Below, piece after piece: positions 13,821 to 15,823 of a stretch of 15,823 nt of DNA. A program made the position numbers and the translations under genes. The DNA comes from an uncultured Lachnoanaerobaculum sp. (GTDB taxonomy: Bacteria > Bacillota > Clostridia > Lachnospirales > Lachnospiraceae), in assembly GCF_938015485.1 (NCBI RefSeq), contig NZ_CALLVU010000068.1:1-15823 (forward strand), read 5' to 3'. The notes below the pieces were generated by a model that was not told where the DNA came from, ran no database searches, and worked only from the letters and a program-made list of their open reading frames with translations. Each line of letters starts with the position of its first letter. Within the stretch, counting starts at the first letter, position 1.

Positions 13821-14936
13821 ATGAAGAAAAAAATAATAGTTGCAGGACATATATCCTATGATATTACACCGATAATATATAATACAAACGGTAAAGATTT
13901 CGGTAAACTTATAAAGCCCGGAAAACTAATCAATATCGGTAAGGCTACAGTTGCAAACGGCGGAAGTGTGAATAATACAGGTATGGCATTGCATAAGTTC
14001 GGTGCGGATGTTGAGCTTATTGCCAAAATCGGTAATGATGAGTTCGGCAGACAGATAATGGAAAAATGTAAAAAAGAGGGTGCAAAGACAAGTTTTATAA
14101 TATCGGACAGTGAGGATACCTCATATACCATAGTGATAGCACCGCCGGGATTTGACAGAAGTTTTTTGCATTTTACAGGAACCAATGACACTTTCAGTTT
14201 CTCGGATTTGGATATGTCAAAAATAGAAGGCGGATATTTGTTTCATTTCGGTTATCCGACGTTGATGGAAGGGTTCTATAAAGATAATGCAAAAGATCTT
14301 ATACAAATGTATAAGAATATAAAGGAATTAGGATTGATTACGAGCCTTGATGTGGCGGCAATAGACCCTAACAGTGATGCAGGGAAGCAGGATTGGAAAG
14401 AAATATTAAGACAAGTATTGCCATATGTGGATGTATTTGAACCAAGTTTTGAAGAATTACTATGTATGGTTGACAGAGACGGATATGAAAGACTTTTAGA
14501 AAGGGCTTCGGATAATGATATATGTGCATGCCTCAGCTTGGAAAAGGATATAGTACCGCTCGCTAAGAAAGTTATGTCTTTAGGTGCATCAATATTACTT
14601 ATAAAATGTGGTGTAGCAGGTATGTATCTGTGTACGGCAAGTGATATATCACAAAAGCTGAATCTGGACAGTTCTTGGAATGGTTTTGAACATTTCCAAA
14701 AAAGTTTTAAACCTGACATAATAAAGTCGGCAATAGGAGCGGGAGATACGGCAATAGCGGCATTTCTTTATGGAATAATAAATAATTACAGTCCTAAGAA
14801 AGCAATGGAAATAGCGGCGGCTACCGGTGCAATGTGTATTACGGAATATGATACATTTAGCGGATTGCTAAGTATAGATAAACTGGAAGAAAAAATAAAA
14901 AATAATTGGGAAACTCAAGATTTTATCTGTGAGTAG
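13821..14936 (+). CDS. PfkB-family carbohydrate kinase
   Basis: This ribokinase-fold enzyme phosphorylates a sugar or sugar phosphate using ATP. The N-terminal substrate-binding signature ANGGSVNNTGMALHKFGADVELIAKIGNDEFG is at residues 46-76, and the C-terminal ATP-site signature SAIGAGDTAIAAFLYG is at 303-318 with the catalytic base D309 in the GAGD motif. At 371 residues it is longer than the typical 300-330 of the family, with extra sequence around residues 18-40 and 210-245. ATG 13821 is chosen because AAAGGGGG (13809-13816) precedes it; the in-frame TTG 13800 is weaker. The neighbour 9 bases downstream is a class II ketose-bisphosphate aldolase, so the natural substrate is probably a ketose 1- or 6-phosphate or its precursor. 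Which sugar is not visible. No clear promoter was found in the 36 bases between the corA terminator and this start. Confidence 0.88.
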   Translation: MKKKIIVAGHISYDITPIIYNTNGKDFGKLIKPGKLINIGKATVANGGSVNNTGMALHKFGADVELIAKIGNDEFGRQIMEKCKKEGAKTSFIISDSEDTSYTIVIAPPGFDRSFLHFTGTNDTFSFSDLDMSKIEGGYLFHFGYPTLMEGFYKDNAKDLIQMYKNIKELGLITSLDVAAIDPNSDAGKQDWKEILRQVLPYVDVFEPSFEELLCMVDRDGYERLLERASDNDICACLSLEKDIVPLAKKVMSLGASILLIKCGVAGMYLCTASDISQKLNLDSSWNGFEHFQKSFKPDIIKSAIGAGDTAIAAFLYGIINNYSPKKAMEIAAATGAMCITEYDTFSGLLSIDKLEEKIKNNWETQDFICE

Positions 14937-14945
14937 GGGGAGATT

Positions 14946-15788
14946 ATGTTAATAACGTTGAAGAATATTTTAAAAATGGCGGAAAGTAAAGATATGGCGA
15001 TAGCTGCATTTAATGTTACATCACTTGAAGGTGTATTGGCGGTGATAGAAGCGGCGGAGGATGAGGATACTCCGGTAATATTACAATTTGCCAATGCGGC
15101 ACACAGTAAATATATTTCACTTGAAGATATAGGAAGAGTGATGGTGGCATTTGCAGATAAGAGCAAGGTACCTGTATGCGTACACTTAGACCATGGGAAC
15201 AACTTTGATGAAATAAAGAGAGCATTGGATTTAGGATTTACAAGTATAATGTATGACGGATCCGAACTGTCGTTAAAACAGAATATAGCAAATACAAAAT
15301 ATGCGAAGATATTGGCAGATGAGTATGGAGCAAGTATAGAGGCGGAACTTGGCTCTATGGGAACAGAAGGTGAGAACGAGAACATTTTAGGAGCATATAC
15401 AGACCCCGAAGTGGCAAGAGTATTTGTAAATGAGACAGGAATAGATGCACTTGCAGCTTCGTTCGGAACAGTACATGGAATATATAAAAGCAGGCCGAAT
15501 CTGGACTTTGATATAATCAGCGGAATAAGAAAACTTAGCGGTATTCCGGTAGTAATGCATGGAGGCTCAGGAATAAGTGATTCGGATTTTAAAAAATGTA
15601 TAGATTGCGGAGTGAGAAAAATAAACTACTATACATATGCGGCAAAGTATGCCGGTGATGCAATAAGAGATATGATTAAAGATAAAAACGGAAATATATA
15701 TTCACATGATATATTGGTTGAGATAAGGAAAAATATGGTGAAGACATATAAGGAGACAATAAGAGTGTTCAAAAATATACAAAAATAG
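14946..15788 (+). CDS. Class II ketose-bisphosphate aldolase (fructose/tagatose-type)
   Basis: This zinc-dependent aldolase cleaves a ketose bisphosphate to dihydroxyacetone phosphate and an aldehyde. H-L-D-H at residues 80-83 supplies the catalytic D82 and zinc ligand H83; the other zinc ligands fit H177 (FGTVHG) and H205 (VMHGGSG), in a numbering close to GatY/KbaY. Further family blocks are SIMYDGSELSLKQNI (100-114) and IEAELGSMGTEGE (131-143). The phosphate-site segment reads KINYYTYA (225-232), where fructose or tagatose enzymes usually have KINV-T; this may mark a different substrate. At 280 residues it is full length and close to the tagatose group. ATG 14946 has AGGGGG (14935-14940), which overlaps the kinase stop, so the two are co-translated. 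Confidence 0.9.
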   Translation: MLITLKNILKMAESKDMAIAAFNVTSLEGVLAVIEAAEDEDTPVILQFANAAHSKYISLEDIGRVMVAFADKSKVPVCVHLDHGNNFDEIKRALDLGFTSIMYDGSELSLKQNIANTKYAKILADEYGASIEAELGSMGTEGENENILGAYTDPEVARVFVNETGIDALAASFGTVHGIYKSRPNLDFDIISGIRKLSGIPVVMHGGSGISDSDFKKCIDCGVRKINYYTYAAKYAGDAIRDMIKDKNGNIYSHDILVEIRKNMVKTYKETIRVFKNIQK

Positions 15789-15798
15789 ATTATATACT

Positions 15799-15804
15799 TT
15801 GACA
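15799..15804 (+). promoter_or_regulatory. Possible -35 element at the window end
   Basis: A perfect TTGACA lies 11 bases after the aldolase stop. With a 17-base spacer the -10 would fall just past the window edge, so a further transcription unit may begin there. No terminator hairpin is visible between 15789 and 15823. Confidence 0.3.
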
Positions 15805-15823
15805 TATAAACTTAAAATATTAT

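Noticed and set aside
1..15823. CRISPR array, tRNA/rRNA, transposase, integrase or phage genes
   Set aside because: No regularly spaced repeats, no cloverleaf or rRNA-like stretch, and no recombinase motifs were seen on reading both strands.

Overview
The window is low-GC DNA in which every supported gene lies on the + strand. Shine-Dalgarno sites are purine-rich and several start codons are TTG. The gene content (a D-Ala-D-Ala carboxypeptidase with wall-binding repeats, scpA-scpB-dut-hflX, FtsX-type ABC efflux, YigZ, CorA) suggests a Gram-positive member of the Clostridia, probably Lachnospiraceae-like. That placement is inferred from gene types and style, not from a marker gene.

Region 1 (1-5779) is a housekeeping block with very tight spacing. 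It opens with the C-terminal part of a D-alanyl-D-alanine carboxypeptidase, whose first 33 bases read poorly. A YkuE-like membrane-anchored metallophosphoesterase follows, then scpA and scpB (overlapping, condensin partners), a TTG-started dUTPase, a TPR lipoprotein overlapping the dUTPase end, and the ribosome-associated GTPase HflX. Peptidoglycan maturation, chromosome segregation, nucleotide-pool hygiene and ribosome rescue are thus probably co-transcribed.

Region 2 (5780-7000) is the least ordinary part. A good promoter is followed at once by two adjacent 15-bp repeats that look like a tandem operator. They control a protein with an LRAT/NlpC-P60-like papain-fold domain (His-His-Cys residues visible). 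Next, under its own TTGACA promoter, comes a 54-residue protein with two CxxC pairs (a zinc ribbon), too small for usual ORF cut-offs, and then a strong terminator.

Region 3 (6923-12108) is a self-contained, probably autoregulated efflux cassette: a promoter overlapping a 41-bp palindrome, a TetR regulator, an ABC ATPase, a two-FtsX-domain permease and a membrane-fusion protein, closed by a terminator.

Region 4 (12109-13784) holds yigZ and a CorA-type Mg2+ transporter, closed by a 21-bp-stem terminator. Region 5 (13785-15823) is the start of a sugar-phosphate pathway: a PfkB-family kinase and a class II ketose-bisphosphate aldolase, which together could phosphorylate a sugar phosphate and cleave it to trioses. 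A TTGACA element at the window edge hints at another transcription unit beyond. No tRNA, rRNA, CRISPR array, transposase or phage gene was seen.
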